Shown here: one piece after another, positions 38,826 through 39,961 of the stretch
Layout of the letters: each line of letters opens with the position of its first letter
How positions within the stretch are numbered: position 1 is the stretch's first letter
From: Actinomycetota bacterium
Lineage (GTDB): Bacteria; Actinomycetota; Thermoleophilia; RBG-16-64-13
Assembly: GCA_023483915.1 (NCBI GenBank)
Contig: JAMDEO010000234.1
Location: 1 to 39,961 of the forward strand
Direction of reading: 5' to 3'
Length of the DNA stretch: 39,961 bases
Notes under the pieces: generated by a model
Databases searched by the model: none
Told to the model about the DNA's origin: nothing
What the model saw: the letters and a program-made list of their open reading frames with translations, nothing else
Translations under genes and position numbers: made by a program

Positions 38826-39961
38826 GCTGTTGTCAGGGAGGTCGAGGAAACGGCTCATAGCCAGCGCAACCTGGCCGCGCTTGGCACCTGCCCAGACCCC
38901 GAACTCGCCCGTCGAATACCCGGACATCAAGCCAAGGCGCGTAACAAGGGCAACATCGGCCGCCGCATACTCGGGGACGTCTGCAAACGTTGCGGCGGGC
39001 CCCAGACTGGCGGGCTCCAGGCCGGCGAGCTCCAGACCGATGGGCGCGGGGTCGACGGCGGCGATTGCAGCGGCGGTCGCCGGTTCGGCCGCGGCCGCGG
39101 CCTGCAAGTCACCTGCCCCCGCTGGGGCAAGTGACCCGCCCGGCGGCGCGTCCGTGTATCCCTTTAGTTGCCGCGCCATCCGCGCAAGGATCTGGGCAAA
39201 CTGCACCCGTGCGATGGTTGCATTGGGATTGAACAGGGCGATCCCATCGGCGCCCACCGAGCCTGTCACCAGCCCCGCGCCCGCAGCCTCCTCCACGTAA
39301 TCAAACGGGTAAGCGATGGGGTTACCCTGGGAGTCGTGCTTCACCGGCACGTCTGAGAAGTGGGGGGCATCCGCCGATTCCACCTGCGGAGTGTGTATTC
39401 CGCCCACCAGGGCGGCAACTTTTGCGACCTGAGCCCGAGTGATCGTCTCTGCGGGCCCGAAGTAGTTGCGGTCGTAGCCGCTCATGAAGCCCAGATCAAA
39501 CATCCTGGCGATCGCTTCACCCTGCTGGGTGCCGCTATCGACATCGAGAAAGAGGCGATCACCCTTGAGCATCTCGGAAACGGTGACCAACTCATAACCC
39601 TTGGCCCGAAGGCGGCTCGCGATCAACGGGATTGCTTCGGCCGTGTGGGGCGCCGACATGTGCATCACCACGATGGCGCCGTTGTGGGCGTGGCCGACAA
39701 CGTGGTCGGCGATGCTCTTTGCCGAGCCGCCTGCCCAGTCACGTGGATCGACATCCCACAAGACCTCGTAGGCAAAGCCCTCAGAGCCCGCAACCGCTGC
39801 CACCGCCCCATTCGTCGACCCATAAGGGGGACGGAAAAGGGGGACGGTCCGTGCGCCGGTCAGCCTGCGGAACGCGTCGGTTCCCGCTCCGATCTGGGAA
39901 GCCATGCCCGATCTTGACAGCCCTGTCAGAACAGGATGGCTCCGGCTGTGATCCCCCACCT
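38817..39961 (-). CDS. Polysaccharide deacetylase with SLH repeats (5' end beyond the window)
   Basis: At least 380 aa, open at the right edge. The visible start has the NodB motif GDHSRSHP, then RPPYGSTN (motif 3), DPRDWAGG (motif 4) and IVVMHM (motif 5). NodB-type enzymes deacetylate peptidoglycan or other cell-wall glycans. From about residue 135 come three SLH repeats (FLDVDSGTQQGEAIARMFDL, FSDVPVKHDSQGNPIAYPFD, FADVPEYAAADVALVTRLGL) with an Ala-rich linker between the second and third. The product is therefore anchored on the cell wall. Its stop overlaps the end of the histidine kinase by nine bases, convergently. Metal-ligand Asp of motif 1 is outside the window. Confidence 0.9.
   Translation of the reverse strand, partial: VGDHSRSHPVLTGLSRSGMASQIGAGTDAFRRLTGARTVPLFRPPYGSTNGAVAAVAGSEGFAYEVLWDVDPRDWAGGSAKSIADHVVGHAHNGAIVVMHMSAPHTAEAIPLIASRLRAKGYELVTVSEMLKGDRLFLDVDSGTQQGEAIARMFDLGFMSGYDRNYFGPAETITRAQVAKVAALVGGIHTPQVESADAPHFSDVPVKHDSQGNPIAYPFDYVEEAAGAGLVTGSVGADGIALFNPNATIARVQFAQILARMARQLKGYTDAPPGGSLAPAGAGDLQAAAAAEPATAAAIAAVDPAPIGLELAGLEPASLGPAATFADVPEYAAADVALVTRLGLMSGYSTGEFGVWAGAKRGQVALAMSRFLDLPDNSSI

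Noticed and set aside
1..39961. CRISPR array or rRNA genes
   Set aside because: No regularly spaced short palindromic repeats with unique spacers and no rRNA-like sequence were seen.

Overview
The window is GC-rich DNA, probably from an anaerobic actinobacterium. S-layer-homology (SLH) proteins, a tungsten-type aldehyde:ferredoxin oxidoreductase, a Tat-exported lipoprotein and NfeD/HtrA/OmpR-type genes fit an uncultured Coriobacteriia- or Geothermincolia-like lineage. The taxonomy is inference only; there is no rRNA or phylogenetic marker here.

The main structure is a tandem array of integrated elements at the 3' end of a tRNA-Arg(CCT) gene (33242-33314, minus strand). The 3' half of this tRNA occurs three times as a 43-bp direct repeat (2380-2422, 20777-20819, 33241-33284). 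The repeats bound element A (about 18.4 kb) and element B (about 12.4 kb), and each element carries a tyrosine integrase beside its right-hand repeat. A diverged integrase-side arm left of the first repeat (2290-2379) points to a third, eroded occupant.

Element A is composite. A 183-bp attP-like repeat at 4695-4877 and 15396-15578, whose 136-bp right part also follows the left att core (2413-2548), cuts it into three modules. Module I has a Schlafen/AlbA_2 plus GHKL regulator and an iteron-like array. Module II is a metabolic cluster: CocE-type hydrolase, acyl carrier protein, carboxymuconolactone-decarboxylase-like protein, Fe-S protein with aldehyde:ferredoxin oxidoreductase, IclR regulator, an orphan Tat-exported substrate-binding protein, and an isochorismatase-fold protein lacking its catalytic residues. 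A shared palindromic motif precedes every transcription unit of this module, so it looks like one IclR regulon. Module III looks like a defence island: OLD-like ATPase/Toprim nuclease, an unknown small protein, a HEPN-like protein, a probable pPIWI-associating nuclease-family protein, and integrase A.

Element B is laid out like a phage satellite or small integrative element. A divergent control region (XRE repressor and excisionase leftward; a probably leaderless 490-aa protein and integrase rightward) is followed by a long leftward run: a RecA-like ATPase, a zinc-finger protein, a tail-fibre-like protein, a Panacea-like protein paired with a proteasome-beta-like hydrolase that keeps Thr1/Asp17/Lys33 spacing, an SLH exoprotein and several small proteins. 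No capsid, terminase or conjugation genes are visible.

Right of the tRNA is ordinary chromosome: nitroreductase, DUF4126 membrane protein, acylphosphatase, HtrA-like protease, an OmpR-type response regulator, a histidine kinase split by an in-frame TGA, and a polysaccharide deacetylase with SLH repeats that runs off the window. Left of 2290 are an NfeD-like protein, a conserved-looking hypothetical and gene fragments.
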